From Notospermus geniculatus (taxonomy: Eukaryota > Nemertea > Pilidiophora > Heteronemertea > Lineidae), in NCBI GenBank assembly GCA_002633025.1, contig NMRB01000496.1, positions 237,613-301,612 on the forward strand: 64,000 nucleotides of DNA, in the 5' to 3' direction. The notes under the pieces are model-generated. The model worked only from the letters and a program-made list of their open reading frames with translations. It was not told the DNA's origin and searched no databases. How positions within the stretch are numbered: position 1 is the first letter of the stretch; every line of letters begins with the position of its first letter. Positions 12,301 to 25,319 of this stretch are shown here, piece by piece. A program made the position numbers and the translations under genes.

Positions 12301-15300
12301 TCGAGACTCTTGTCGCTTGTTGTGCATGCAGTTATTGCACTTTTCTGTGGCCCTGACAAATTCATGTCGTGCAGCATCTGGCCTTGGCAGCACCAAGTTG
12401 TTACATAGACACTCACCTCTACGTATCTAAATATGACTTCTCTGTCTATCTGTGGTAGCACAGTTTTCAAAGGCCTCATGAATTGCTGTAAAGAAAGATG
12501 AACGTACAGACTTGGAAACTGCTGATGCAGATGTCCACTTAGCTCCAGATAAGCGATATGTCTGGAGCTACTTCTAGAGCCAGAATTGGGGCCGAATGAG
12601 CAAGACTTCCACCAAAACAGCCCCAGACCAACTTTCCAAGAGCTCCAGGCTCAAGACGAGACATGCTCCTGGCCTGTCAGAGGGGTGCAGTGGGAATATA
12701 TTGCAACAAACACCACTGACATCCAGGGTTTGATTCTAGCCGGACCTGGCCCTCCTGTGATAGAGAGGGTGATTTTCTTTGAGAGCAGAGGTTACTTACT
12801 CTCCATTCCACTTTGGAGTGGCGCGAGGTTTATCAACGACAGCTCCGCAACGGCTGGCTCAAATTTGATATACCATACATCAATCGATTTGTCTTTTTTG
12901 CCGCTTCAGCCATCATCACTGTCATTTTCCCGAAAAACGTGACAGAAAAAAGTTCTTTCACAAATCACAGTTTGTGTTTACGGCCGAAATGGCGGCCATT
13001 TTGAAATGATGCAATGCATCGCGCACGTGTAAACTGCACTGAACAGCATAGCGAAATGAAATGGGTTTTGAGAAAGGGATCCGTTATGTAGGCCTTACGC
13101 GAAAAATGAAGATAGCAGAAAGATACCGACAAGAAAGACAAGTCAATTGACGTATGGTATGTCGAATTTGACCCAGCCGTTGCGGAGATATCGGCTGAAA
13201 ATCTCGCGCCACTTGGATGTGGAATGACGTGTAGTTAAAATTTTGGGAAAGAAGCCTTTGCGGTCAACGAACTGAAACATACCGTTATGATCATATTCAA
13301 CGCCTCAACATAATTATTTTCCGTTTCCACTAATTCTTTTATACACATATCTCTTTTTGATTTGGTGGGCGATGTCGGACTCGGCGGAAGAGCGACCGCC
13401 TGGCCTTTATTCGCCCCTGACCCGCCGCACACGATCGTGTCGTAGATGTCTTCTTCGTGATCGTCATCTTCATCGCGATCGTATATGTTCATGTCCTGGA
13501 TGTCCCTGGAAGATGCAAAATTATTTGGCGTCATTTCACCGCAGTCACAATGTTCATGGGTGCAGGAAAGAATAGACTTTGGCCAGATGACTGACGCGGA
13601 ATCTGTCAAATTAGTTGTTCCTGAGTAATGGAGGGGAAGTGTTGGCCCTATCACCCCAAGTCTGTACATTCACCCTAACTTCAACATGGGCAAATGCCAG
13701 CAGTGTTTCTGCCAGAGGGTACGCTGTGAGTACCCTCAAAGGAACAAAAAAGGGCCATTTTCTTTAATTTCATGGTTTTTTTTGCTGATTTTGAAGAACT
13801 GCATACCCTCAAAAATATTTCTGGCAGAAACCCTGCAGACCTGTGTGACAGACACCATAAAGTGAACACAGTAATTAAACCACAAACCACAGTATTTACC
13901 AGCTGACTGAGCACAACCCTGGATTTACTATAGGCTCATGGAAAGTGAACCAAGTTACCCTAACATCATTAGGTAACTGCGACATGGATTATTCACCATT
14001 GACCTGTGCACATTTCCAAGCTTAGGGTGAATCAAACTTTACATTGGTAGTGGTACTGTTAAAGCCCCACTGTATTGAATGTGAAAAACGCAAATCATCG
14101 CCGCGATTCTCGCACGACGTCACGACGTCAGCGTAGTGTAAAATGTACTACGCTCTGTCAGAATACATTAGAGCTCTCCCTGCAGTTTTTTCCAATGCGT
14201 GCTGAAAACTAGGCCTTGATTCTGTGAAGTGCGTATCAGGCAAGCATTTTGGGGACCTTCACGAGGCTATGGGACCTCTATCACTCTCCTAACTTTTTGA
14301 AAATATCGTAAAATTCAATACTGTGGGGCTTTAAGCCACGTTTCCACTACAGTGGATTCCGCCGTGGTTTGCTGCGGCGAGCGATGCCGTTTTCACAGGG
14401 TTTTGGATAATCCTTCGATGGTTTGACAACACATGGTCTGTTGATTATCCCAATGCCTGTGAAAACTGCTCCACTCGCCGCAGGGCAGGGTGGAATCCAC
14501 GGTAGTGGAAACGGGCCTTTAGAGGGCCAACTCGCTTAGACAACAGGTTTTATTCTGGGTACTCTAGTTTCCTCCTGCAAAACATTTTCCCCACTTTTGT
14601 CTAAAGAGTTATGACGCTGAATTAAGAAGTTGTAATGACCTCCAGAACAGGTTACAAGAGTTCCCATCAAATTAAATGATATTTCTCTGAAAATGCAGTC
14701 CGACAAGTGGGCATCCTGTATTAGTTCAGACAACGACAAAAGATTAGTCATCGCATCGTACTGTCAATATAGCGTCAAAAGGTGACGGAGTACTACAACC
14801 AAGAATAAACGGAATCGATCGATATCGTAAAAGGGATAATCAATTGGAAATTGTGTGATTTTTTATGAGAAGCCAATATAACTACAGGTGTGTAGGGTGG
14901 GTGTCCTCACTACACGCGCAGTGTAGCTGGTGCGTTTGTGACTGGAAGTATCCGATTCTCATCACAGACATCGAGAGCGGAGGATGTTTCTCGATCGCAG
15001 GATGCTGCAAATTGAGTCTTTTTAACTGTGTTTATCATCAAGCTTTTGACACCAAATATTTTTCACATACAATGTAAACAACTTGTTGTTGAGGTGAAGC
15101 CCTCACCAACTTTGCCATAAAATCTCAATTTTAAAGAGGGTGGTGAAAACCTAAGACTTGGGTGGAGGGTGTGGGTGGGTGGAGGGTGTGGGTGGGTGTA
15201 CCGGTACCTAAATTTGTGAAAATTGGGAAAAGATCTTCAAGAGGGGGCTGCCCACTCATGGTGCACAGAACATGACATCAAACATGTTTTATTGAGTTGA

Positions 15301-18300
15301 TACTACCGCACCTAACTCACGCAAATTTTCTACCCAACTGTTTTTTTTTAGGCAGATGCGCCACAAAAACATTCAATAATTCTGCTTATAGTCTAGGTTT
15401 AAAGGGGATTTCCACTAGCCACCCCAGGATGAATTTTCCTGTAAAAGGAACAAAGTCCATTTTCCCACTGTTATGGCCTCTGACATGACAGACAATAACC
15501 CACGTCCAGTGAAAAATCCCCTCCTAACAGGGAAGTAATCTGACCCAATTATTATCAAATCACAACACGTACACTTCACAATAACTTTCAAAAGGACAAT
15601 CAGACAAGCAGATAAATAAGATGGGTTTTCCATATCCCCATTGGTTTCAATTTGACAGGTGTCAAGGCACTAAACACATATTTCAAAAAAATTTCAATGA
15701 AAAAGTTTTTGAATTTTGGCCTACTAATGCAATGATCTGGTCAATGTATGGTTAAATGCGCGTGAAAAAATTTATCGGGAAATGTCTACAATCTGAGGAC
15801 ATCTACATGTACATGTATACAACCCATTAGCGGCACTAATAACCATCAGCAAAAAATTCATAAACGTTGCTCGCTTACGGTTTTTTTGGCAGGAAAGTTG
15901 CAGACAAATTTGGCAGACACTGCAAATATGTGCAGAAATCGGAATAGACCAACAAAAATTTTCACCACAAACAGTAAAATACGTCGATTGATTTTGCTAT
16001 TTTTCTTATCAGTTTTGAATTCAAGTCGTCTGCAAACAAAAGCAGCCTTGTCTAATAAATGTTCAGCAACCAAAAAAACCAAACCGAAGGCACAGATTTT
16101 ATGTAGGGCTTGCAATTCAAAACACAAATTGTTGAAAAAACATTTTAATTATGGCAATTAGCCTTCAATCGGAGACAGCATCTGCACGGTTGCAGTTAAA
16201 AGGTACTGATGGAAAAAATGTCACTGGGACCTGTTGCTATGGCAACCATTTATTCACTTCCGGCATTTTTGAGATGAAATTTGATTGCTTCTAACATCTG
16301 ATTGCTTATTCTCAACTTGTCAGAATTGTTTTTTTTCTTGAATTTTTCATGCTTTTTTCAAGCTACAGAGGATTTGTATTCAAAGCAGCCATCAATACGG
16401 CTGTCAAAGTGGTGCAGTGCAAATATCAGCACCTGTCACCTCTGAAGTTCCAGGTTCAATCCCCGGTTGGATTCGGTACTCATGTAATAGAGAGGGTGAC
16501 TCTGACACCGCAGTGCACCGACAGCACAGCACACCGAGAGCGCAGGTTTTCTCCGGGCACTCTGGTTTCCTCCTGCAGTACATTAAATTCGCTCAATGTT
16601 GTCTATACAGCTAATAATGCCATATTTGGTGTTCAGCTTCTCCCAATGAGGAACCGGACGAACTAACGTCACGACGTGGCGCTGCGATCGATGAGACCGA
16701 AGTTTCTTTTTTCAGCGTGATTTCAAGTCATTTCCATTAACTTCTGGCGTGAAATAAACCCTATTTTTTCGGTCGCATGACATTAAAATTTACACCATCA
16801 GGTCGCGGATGAAAATTTCTGCAATTTCTTTGCTTTTTTTTCTTAAAATAAAGAGGTAGGATGGCGATAACGCCAACGTCTTTATCTTATTTTTTCCTGT
16901 AGAAAAATGTACAGCATATTTTTTCATGACGCAACGTCAGCACATAAAACGACGTCAATGACGTCGGTTCGGTCTCATCGATCGCTGCGCCGACCTGTCG
17001 GAATAAACGGCACGCCGGTTCCTCATTCAATATTATATTGACTTTTTTGTAGCAACATGTGATTTTCTATGTATGCAGCACTCTCAGTATCTGGTCAGCT
17101 CAGCTTTCTTTGTACAATGTAATGGAAGTTACAAATCATGAGAAGGCTTAGAGGCCAAAACACAGGTACATTTCCAGGATGTGGAAATAATCTTTGCTAT
17201 CAGACTAAACGTACTTCATTAGATCCTCCAGATTCTTGTAATCATGGAACTGAAGCTCCTCATTTGCCGGGAAGCCACGTGGGACTTTCTGGATGGAGAG
17301 GCCTGTCTTTGACAACTTGGACAAAGTGTTGATGACCTGGAAGTAAAAGATAAACAGTCATAATGTGAAATGGGCCCAAATCCATTTTCAAGATGGCTGA
17401 CTGGCAGCCATATTGTTCAAGATGGCCGACTGGTAGCCACATTTGAGGTTGGATCAGGCTGGTGAGATATTTATGATCAATATCAGGACTCTCTTCAGCA
17501 TTCCCAGACCAGCCTTGAAAACTGTTCATTCCAGGGTGTCAAGGAGTTAGATAGTTCAATTCAAGTTTTAAAATAGAATCTCCCTATTGAGGATAATTTG
17601 ACATCATTATTCTTCGCTCTGTCTGCCGTGACTTTACCAATCATACACATCCGGAATCCTAGGAGCTCCTTTTCTTGGCCTATAGTAGCCCGAGGCATAC
17701 ATACAGGTAGTCTTAGGTATGTACAAAGTATAAACAGATAATTATGATGAGCTGCCATCACAAAGTTATACTGAACACAGAGCTTCACCACTCTTACGCC
17801 TGCGTAAACCTTGAAAAAAATTCAAGGAGTTGGGCTGATGTTTGGATCTGAACTAAATGAACTCAGTGTGTTTGTATTGTAACAGGTGTTATGAAGGTGT
17901 TCCTATGACATGTTAGTTCCTCCACGTGAGAGTTTTCCAGTGTAAGTTGGCTCTCAATGGGTAATTCAGTGAATTCACCATTTTTAGTTTCTTTATGCAA
18001 GGCTCAAAATAACTTTTTTTACTTGTGTAGCAAAATTGCCAATCAAGGGTTCCACTTGATTCGCAATTTTGGTACTTTGTGTAGCCACTTTTTTGTCCAT
18101 TCAACATGTTCAACAGCGGAAGCCATCTTGCATGGCTGTTGATGTCAACCTCGCACACAACAACACTTACGCATGCATGGCGAACATTGTGACTCATGAG
18201 TAACAATCATGAAAGCGAGGTTTGGTTGGTGTTGTTAGTTGCCGATGTACTATGTACTGACTGACTCCTCGACGGCCGCTGCTGGCTGAGCCACGGCTGT

Positions 18301-21300
18301 CTCTACTTGAAAACGATGTGTAGCAATTTTGCAAATGTACCTCCTCGGCCATATCGCACTTTCTGATTTTTCTGTCGCAAATTGCGATGCGATACCGCTT
18401 ATTTTGAGCCTTGTTATGGCTTATGCCAAGACCAATGCATCCAAAATTGTCTGGTGTTGCGCATCAGATGCATGTCTTACTGTTGTGGTCAGAGGCTTGT
18501 GTAGGCGGCACCGACGGTAAGCCAGAATGAAGCTAATGATATTGGAACTAACAACTGTCCGTATTGTTTTCTATGGTTGAGTCGCCCATAGAGAGCCAAC
18601 TCACACAATAAACCTCTCAGGTGCAGTGGCACCTTCACCAATCAGCAACTGTTGCCAAGAGGACTTGGTTTGTTAGCTGGCTGCCAGTAGTCAAGTGGGG
18701 TAGTGAAAGTGTCAGTGTCTGTTGTTCCTGAAACTATTGTTCAATTCCCTAAACAGATATTTTTTGTCAAAGGCTCATCACATACAATGTACGGCATCTA
18801 GCCATACTTGAGGAACACATTGATTTATACTTGTTTCTTGCAGAAAATATCTTGAAGCCCAAGCCACCCCAGATTATCCCAATAGAGCCGCCTATTTTTT
18901 TGCACTTTCCGTCTGTAACTTTCACTGCCCTGAACCGCCACAAAATTCCACTACATCAGGTTGAATAGAAAGATGTCAAGGCGGTTTATGGCAGTATCGG
19001 CGTCTGGTGACATGGCGGTTTGTTGCGCTGCTGGTAATAATTGGCGATTTTGATTTCTACAATACAGGTGATGGGGTTTTTGTGCAAAAGTGGGTGTGGT
19101 CTTCTAGGCGGCTCACGGCATGGCGGTTTATGACGGCATGGGTTCTGTTGGGTTAAAACACAGTACATTAGCATTGGAACAACCAAATGCCAAATGGATC
19201 TGCCCTTCACCGCAGTCCCAAACTGAACCAAATGTAGCTCACTGCCCAATTTCCCCTCCACCTGTTCAGCATCATTTTCTTCCGGAGTTCATATCACTGC
19301 ACACCCACAGATCTACAAAATTACATGTATATCGTTATAATTAGTATCATAATCATGACCTCATTTTTTTACATAGCAGAGACGAATCCAAAAACAACTC
19401 TGCATCATTAGAATAGCACAGCATCAGTTGCTGCACATGTAAATACATGCATACTCACCTTTCCAAAATTCCGCATATCGAAAAGTTCGTACGAATCGAA
19501 CAGCTCCCCCTCCTTTAGACCGAATTTTGATTTGCATGTCTGGAGAAACGTCCTGATGTTTTTCAGGCAGAGAAACTGAAGATATAAAGATTGGCAATTT
19601 TAGCGAGCAAATATACCCGGTACCATGATTTGTACAGTGCTACAGACAGATTGGCAATTAACTGGAAAAGTCGCTGTGGGCCAATCAAAGTTACAAACTT
19701 TTTTAGTCAATTCTACGCACAGATCAACAAAACCAGGCCTGCAAAGGGGATAATTACACAAATTACACATCCATTGATATTTGCCAAGTTACTCACTCAT
19801 CGCCAAATTATCGGAGGCACACAATTTTTTCAGGATTTAGAATGTAGAGTAACATTTTTCGGAAACGAAACTAAGAATACATGGACATACATGTAGGCCC
19901 ATGTTAATACATGTATGTTTTAAAATGCAGCAAATTCGATGCCAAAAAGGTGTGCTCATTCCTTTCTCAAAAAGACGACATATCAAGGCCTACATACAAA
20001 CTGTAACGGTCACTTTGCCCTTCAACTACATTTACACTGGATTGAGCGAATACAATGTAGTAATTGAAACGCTTGTCAGGGCAAGATGGACATCATCCAA
20101 TGAGGAACTTTGGAGCCGTCAGAGGCCGCTACGAGTTACCGGTCCCAGAACGTCATGAAATTTGACGTCACAGGGCAGAAATGCATGCCACAACGTCGTC
20201 CATAATGACGTGGGCGCCGTGGCTCACGCACTTGACGCCAAATTTTGCGATGTTCTAGGACCGGTAACAGGCGGCCTCTTACGGCCACCGACGGCAGAAA
20301 AGTTCCCCATCCCCAATTAGAGACAAGAACCTGTATCTTTGGAAAACACCACTTGCTACATTTTCGCCACTTCTATCAGAAATGATACGCTGAAAGATGG
20401 TATGCCAATATATCGTTGAAGAATCCCGACATGATCATCAGTTTCACCCTTGTTATTCATCATCAAAAACAACATGGCGTGAAACAACTGAGGTGATTGA
20501 TTTGGCAAGATGGCAGGCCGAGTCTGAGTCATCAATTCCCGGACAAGTCAGAATCATGTAGACATACATGTACAATACTACAGTTGAGATTTTATCAATC
20601 TATAATAGAAGAGAAGGTGCAGCAGGGTTAGATTTTGAGAATTTCACTCCAGTCTCCAGTCAAACGATGTCAATTGTGTCAGGCCATCCTGAAGGAATCA
20701 GATCCTCTTGGTATCTGCCACTCCCCACTTCGCATGCTCGCGTGTGCAAGCTAGGGAGCGATGCTACATGTACGAGGACTGAATTCTTCAGGATGGTGTC
20801 GGGCTGGTGCGCTGTCTGCCACCTCTGAGGCTCCAGGTTCAATCCCCAGTTGGATCTACTCTTCCCGTGATAAGAGAGTGGCACTCTTTGACCAGGAGCG
20901 CAGGTTTTCTCCTCGCACTCCGGTTACCCTCCTGCTGCCCATCAATGAGGAGCTGTCAGTCGACCAATAGGAGTCACTCTGGTCCAACAGAGGAACTTCA
21001 CGTGACGTCATCATTGACGTCATAATTCGCACGTCAGCCATGTTGGACGTCATTTGAAGCTACGAATGCGTTGGACGTGACGTCCAACATGGCGGCATCT
21101 CTTCGCGGCAGTGACGTCACAATCGTCGCTGCACTTCCTCTATTCAATGCCTAGCGGACCCATTCATGCTTGATTGAGCACCAATCAGGATTTACATTGC
21201 ATTGGTCAGATCGAGAACTTTGCTTTAATATCTTCTGGCGATAAAAAGCACGGTTGACTGTTCCTAACCCCAATGTAACTCTCGAGCTGTAATAAAAATC

Positions 21301-24300
21301 AGCCCTACATGTAGATTCAAAATTTTTACACTCAGAGGTGACTGCCTGACCATTTTAGGATCTAAAGCCGCCAGTGAAGCACTTGGACAGTCCGCCATTT
21401 ACTTAATCGAAGTTATAGAAAGGAAGAAATCAAAAGCAACGTGCCACTCCAGATTAGCAAGGCCCATAACTCCTGTCATAACTTCGCAACTCCTCATCAA
21501 CTAACCAGCTGAAGGATTTTAACAAGAATGATAACCAGATGGCAAGCATCTAAGATTAATGTAGCAATGTCATACATGTAGCGAATTCTAGCTTCAATAT
21601 CAATAGTTCTGTATTGACAATCGACAGGAGGCCTGAACTGAAATGAACCATGCTGGCAACACTTGCTACATACACAGCCAATTTGCAACGAGCACGTTTG
21701 GCACATCTGCTAACAGCTGATTCCTCTCAACAGGATAAGAGGATGAGCAAGATGCTGGCGGCGTGCGTACGCTGTTTACGATAGCGCTTCGTGGAAGGTG
21801 GAACGCGCCGACAGGTAAAATAATGATTCTTGTCGGCCAATTTCAATTTTTCATCTTGGAGTCTGAGAAACACAATGTGAATCATATCGCAAGTTTTTTT
21901 CATTATCTCAGATGTCCAAGTGCCAATGTACAAATGTACGGCGATACAAATTCACCAATCGGCTGATGTAAATGTAATGTAGGAGGAAACCTGATGCCCC
22001 AGAGGGAATTTTACCTTGCCCTCCATACAGCATAAAGCCATTGGCGAGACTGGCACCCATGACCTCATTGGTGGCAGGTGCAGATGTAGCACTGTGCCAC
22101 CCCAGCAGCCCAATTTTTCTTTCGTTGGTGGTGGAAACAGCCCGACAGCAGCTGACAGCACTTACATAAACACATAATGAACAACAACATATACATACAG
22201 CTGCATAGAAAGCAAAACAAAGCACGCAATGCATGATTTTGTAATCAAATTTCCACAATTTGATTTTTCATATTGATAGCCAACTGCACGAAGTGGCGAC
22301 TTGTTGCAATACGGCTGTATGTATTCCCAGACCAGATAATGTCCAAATCAACGTTAATACATTCTCGATCTAAATCATCCCAAAACATGCAATATTATCT
22401 CTAAATTGTCGTTTTTCTGATTGATGAGACAAAATATAGCAACTGATGGAGATATTATGGAGATGGTAAATATCATTAGTTGATCCTACAGAGGCAGGTT
22501 GGAGAGTAAATCAATCCGAGTCCAGTTTTCCACGAATCACAACTCAAATTCAAAACCTGGCATGAAAACTGACAAGATCAATAAAATTACAATATCGATA
22601 AATTTTTTTTGTTTTCTTGTCTTCTTTTATCATTGAACCCCAGAATGTGGCTAAAAATGGAAATATCAGAACCTCTGCATTGGGAGCTTTGACATGTTTG
22701 ATAGAATGACAGACCAAGTCATCTCCCAGTGCCTGTCGGTATCACTTATCAGGATTTTTGCCCCCTCCCCCAGATTACACTCTACAAGGAGGTACCTGTA
22801 CATTTGCCCCAAGGATTCCCCCCATGTGCCCAAATCAAAATGAAATTAAATCATCTCAAAGCACTTCATATCATTTTCAGATACCTTTCCAGTGTTTCCG
22901 CCAGAGGGTACTACCTCAAAGGAACACAAAAGGGCCATTTTCTTTAATTTCGTGGGGTTTTTGCTGATTTTGAAGAAATTAGTACCCTCAAACAAATTTC
23001 TGGCAGAGACCCTACTTTCTCAGAAATGCACTGAGCTCATTCAATGGACCAGTTGATCCTTTCACATTCAGTTGAGAGTAGAAGTAGGAATTTGCTCAAG
23101 AATTGAACCCGTGGCCTCTCAGATGTGAGCAGAGTTACCGGTAGTTGTGACACTGCACCACCACTTTCCCTGACCAAGTACAACATGATTAATGACAATG
23201 ATTAATTAGAATGATTACTCCATGTATAGGCCTAATCAGATGGTGGATCAATTACCCACGGCTTTGTCATGTCACACATGCACAGTTCTCACTGGACCGC
23301 TGCCTGATCTTCACATGACAGAAGTGACTGACCTACATCCATGTCCAACAGCCATCTGAAGTCATCAAGTGACCTCACACAGACCCAGTCATATCATTAT
23401 GGTTTTCCCAAGGACATGAAAATATACCATACAACCAAGTGAATTCTGACTACGACTGATTCATAACATGTACTCATTTCCTGAAGGTGAGTTACACATG
23501 TGAACAGGCTGTAGAAATAATGTATACCAGCTTAACACAATATGACAAGACTTTACAAACACAACTGACTCGGAAGCATCTTTTTTCTTCTTTTACAGCA
23601 AAATGAGCACAAAGTGGGTGTTGCCCCATTGTCTCTAATTCAAGGTGGATATGTCGTATGAGAAGCAGTTGAGTTCTATGGTTCTCATCAGGACTCGCTA
23701 AAATTAATCCTCTTCATTAGAAATGGATTTGAGGATTAACTCCTCTGAAGAAATCAACAACTTCTATCCATGTGGATTTCAGCGACAAACATGTGATGTC
23801 CTGACTCAGACAGGAGGAAACCTGCCTTCACACTCTGAAGCTGTGCCCCAGAACAAAACCCACACATAGCTGCAAAAGCCCAGAAAGGGTTAATTCCTAA
23901 CTCTATCAACCCAAGATACATGCACATGTATAACCATGTTCATGCCCTTGTTTTTATATTCCAGCTGACCATATCAGAGGTGGAGATAAAGTAATCTGCA
24001 GGCTACTAGAAGGATGAGATAGATGCCAGCCAATCTTACCTCTAATAAACCTTATCAGGATGCAGGCATTTACAGACTGATTACACGCTTGGGTCAGACA
24101 GGGGTATCGTGCCTTGTAACCTTTGCAAGATAACTGAAAACCTGGCTCGCCAGTACATGATAATTTTCTGCATCATATGGGTTGCTAATGAATGACAAAC
24201 GATGCAAAATACACCATGGAACTTCTGTATACACGATACGACTCCTAAGAAATGATGATCATTGTTCTGATTCTGAAATCAATACTCTTCATGATAATCA

Positions 24301-25311
24301 TCATGATCATTGGTCCAGTGTATCAATTTTCCATGTGATCTTCTTTGTGCATTGACAGCATGTGATTCTGCAGCCAATAGTCAATACTGCAAAGTGCAAT
24401 GCTTCGATTGCGTGGAGGAAATGTGAAAATATTGAAAATGTGATGAATACTTGTAAGTAGGCCTAGTATTAGTAAAAGCTGCAAGTGCACATCTTAGATT
24501 ACACATGTACACCCTGTCACAGTTAAATGAATTCGAGCCCGCCATTGCACTTTCATTTACCAGTCTTTCTAATTAGACAGTGAAACTTTATTTTATATTT
24601 TATCGCAGCCAAATCAAACTGTCACCTTCCCCTTCCCCCATTTCGAGGAGGTACGGTACGAACTAGGCCTACATGTAGGCCTTTTATTATTTAGCAGGCA
24701 TTATATTAGAGGTCCTGCATGCCCGAAATGACATCAGCAATTATTGCCGATGTCATTTCGGTCCAAAAAAAGACATGCGATGCAAGCAGACATCATTCAT
24801 CGATGTCATCATTTAATTCAATGACAATTCATCGTCTGAATCAAAAACAACAACAAAGGAATTTTCTATCCCAAAATAGACCAAAAACGCAGGAATTGAT
24901 TCAATAAATCCAAGCCACATAACGCAGATGGGGCACCTGGAAATTCTGGCACCAAGACCGAGCACTACGTCAGGCACATAGGCCTTTGGACAAACCAGGA
25001 AGTAAACAAGGCCTGCCTCGATTAGGCCTGCATACACACTGTCATGACTGTATATTTCTACATGCATTCACTGTACATTTTGTACAGGGAGTGTTTACCT
25101 GTGACATCTGTGGCCGAGGACTGAAGTCTTTTGGATCGATACAATCCGGTGCCAGCACATTGAGAAGGTGGCAAAGTAAAACACCATCACGTAAACTTTG
25201 TGCTAATTTCACTACTTCGGCATCTCTGAGCGTAAATTCGTGGTCTGGTGGCAAAACATTGCATCGAATTAGCCACTCGACGCACAATCGCCATTCCTCC
25301 TCGGACGCCAT
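9301..25311 (-). CDS. VAV: VAV guanine nucleotide exchange factor, 5' half
   Basis: Rho/Rac exchange factor that acts beneath tyrosine-kinase receptors at the membrane. Eight minus-strand exons join in phase to 400 codons: 25311-25099, 19575-19459, 17336-17215, 13505-13283, 12485-12417, 11254-11057, 10257-10162 and 9462-9301. Residues 1 to about 118 form the calponin-homology domain (start [40 protein letters not shown]). An acidic segment follows with Tyr159 and Tyr172 (EEDIYDTI), in the place of the inhibitory tyrosines of vertebrate Vav. The DH domain runs from about 202 to 390, with [38 protein letters not shown] and ELIKHTD followed by [15 protein letters not shown]1, SH2 and SH3 exons are missing and should lie left of the window or in a gap. 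Invertebrates usually have one Vav, so the vertebrate numbers VAV1-3 should not be applied. The start is chosen by similarity to the family N-terminus; the frame stays open upstream. Confidence 0.93.
9583..9825. mobile_element. TTAA-type (piggyBac-like) MITE in VAV intron 8 region
   Basis: TTAA at 9579-9582 and 9826-9829 flanks inverted ends AGGCACCGCACACTAGCGA and TCGCCAGTGTGCGGCGCCC. It is 243 bp long, with no coding capacity. The TTAA target and AGG start match the elements near 61 kb. Confidence 0.75.
10103..13447. repeat. Segmental duplicate B (partner of 1-3173)
   Basis: This copy lies inside the continuous VAV gene and carries exons 4 to 7. It holds the 409-bp element at 11567-11975 and lacks the element found at 1391-1566 in the other copy. 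The complete exon 4 continues past the point where the other copy meets its N. Confidence 0.85.
11567..11975. mobile_element. 409-bp MITE present only in duplicate B
   Basis: Inverted ends TCAGGGCTTTCAATTTCCAG and CTGGAAATTGAAACCCCTGG, flanked by TCA on both sides (11564-11566 and 11976-11978). The other copy has a single TCA at the matching site near 1716 and no insert. The interior is rich in A and T runs around 11640-11720. Like the element at 1391 it has CAGGG-type ends and a 3-bp target duplication. Confidence 0.8.
13701..13835. mobile_element. Palindromic 135-bp MITE (CAGTGTTTCTGCCAG family)
   Basis: The ends CAGTGTTTCTGCCAGAGGGT and TTTCTGGCAGAAACCCTG are inverted repeats around a core with AAAGGGCCATTTTCTTTAAT. 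A second copy with the same core lies at 22890-23013. Both are in VAV introns. Confidence 0.65.
14334..14519. mobile_element. Fold-back MITE, 'CACAGGGTTTTGGATAA' family, copy 1
   Basis: About 185 bp and palindromic overall: CGTTTCCACTACAGTGGATT at one end and ATCCACGGTAGTGGAAACGG at the other, with TTTTCACAGGGTTTTGGATA and ATTATCCCAATGCCTGTGAA inside. Other copies lie at 56003-56185 and 63242-63394. Confidence 0.75.
16408..16600 (+). repeat. tRNA-derived SINE
   Basis: The element reads GTGGTGCAGTG, then ACCTGTCACCTCTGA, then GTTCCAGGTTCAATCCC (B box), then GTAATAGAGAGGGTGAC and TCTGGTTTCCTCCTGCA. Copies of the same family appear at 20795-20945 and 43680-43830, and inverted at 21975, 31262 and 32785. 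Confidence 0.7.
16653..17029. mobile_element. 377-bp MITE (AATGAGGAACC family), copy 1
   Basis: Ends CCAATGAGGAACCGG and CCGGTTCCTCATT are inverted repeats, with subterminal GACGTCATTGACGTC-type motifs. The same element occurs inverted at 27338-27709, and a shorter relative at 20098-20310. It lies within VAV intron 3 to 4 territory and has no open frame. Confidence 0.7.
20098..20310. mobile_element. Short MITE with AATGAGGAAC ends
   Basis: The left end CCAATGAGGAACTTTGGAGC and right end GCAGAAAAGTTCCCCAT are partly inverted. Inner arms GAGTTACCGGTCCCAGAACG and GATGTTCTAGGACCGGTAAC are complementary. It is related to 16653-17029. A further GACGTC-rich palindromic stretch follows at about 20980-21150. 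Confidence 0.55.
20795..20945 (+). repeat. tRNA-derived SINE
   Basis: Same family as 16408-16600: GGCTCCAGGTTCAATCCCCA (B box), a GATAAGAGAGTGGCACTCT body and a TTTTCTCCTCGCACTCCGGT tail. Confidence 0.65.
21975..22120 (-). repeat. tRNA-derived SINE, minus orientation
   Basis: Read on the minus strand it gives GTGGCACAGTGCTACATC near the 5' end and ends with the CCTCCTAC tail seen in plus-strand copies. It lies in VAV intron 1. Confidence 0.5.
22890..23013. mobile_element. Palindromic MITE, second copy of 13701-13835
   Basis: CAGTGTTTCCGCCAGAGGGT at the left and TTTCTGGCAGAGACCCT at the right, with the same AAAGGGCCATTTTCTTTAAT core. It is slightly shorter than the first copy. Confidence 0.6.
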
Positions 25312-25315
25312 CTTG
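25304..25315 (-). promoter_or_regulatory. TISU/YY1-like motif over the VAV start codon
   Basis: The VAV start codon sits in CAAGATGGCGTC on the minus strand, one mismatch from the TISU consensus SAASATGGCGGC. That element combines a YY1-type promoter site with a start codon used on very short 5' leaders. If real, transcription would begin only a few bases upstream. No transcript evidence is available here. Confidence 0.4.
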
Positions 25316-25319
25316 AATA

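Noticed and set aside
13506-13669. N-terminal extension of the VAV acidic exon
   Set aside because: The frame is open, but a good acceptor (CTTCCAG) at 13506 and the phase from exon 3 place the border at 13505.
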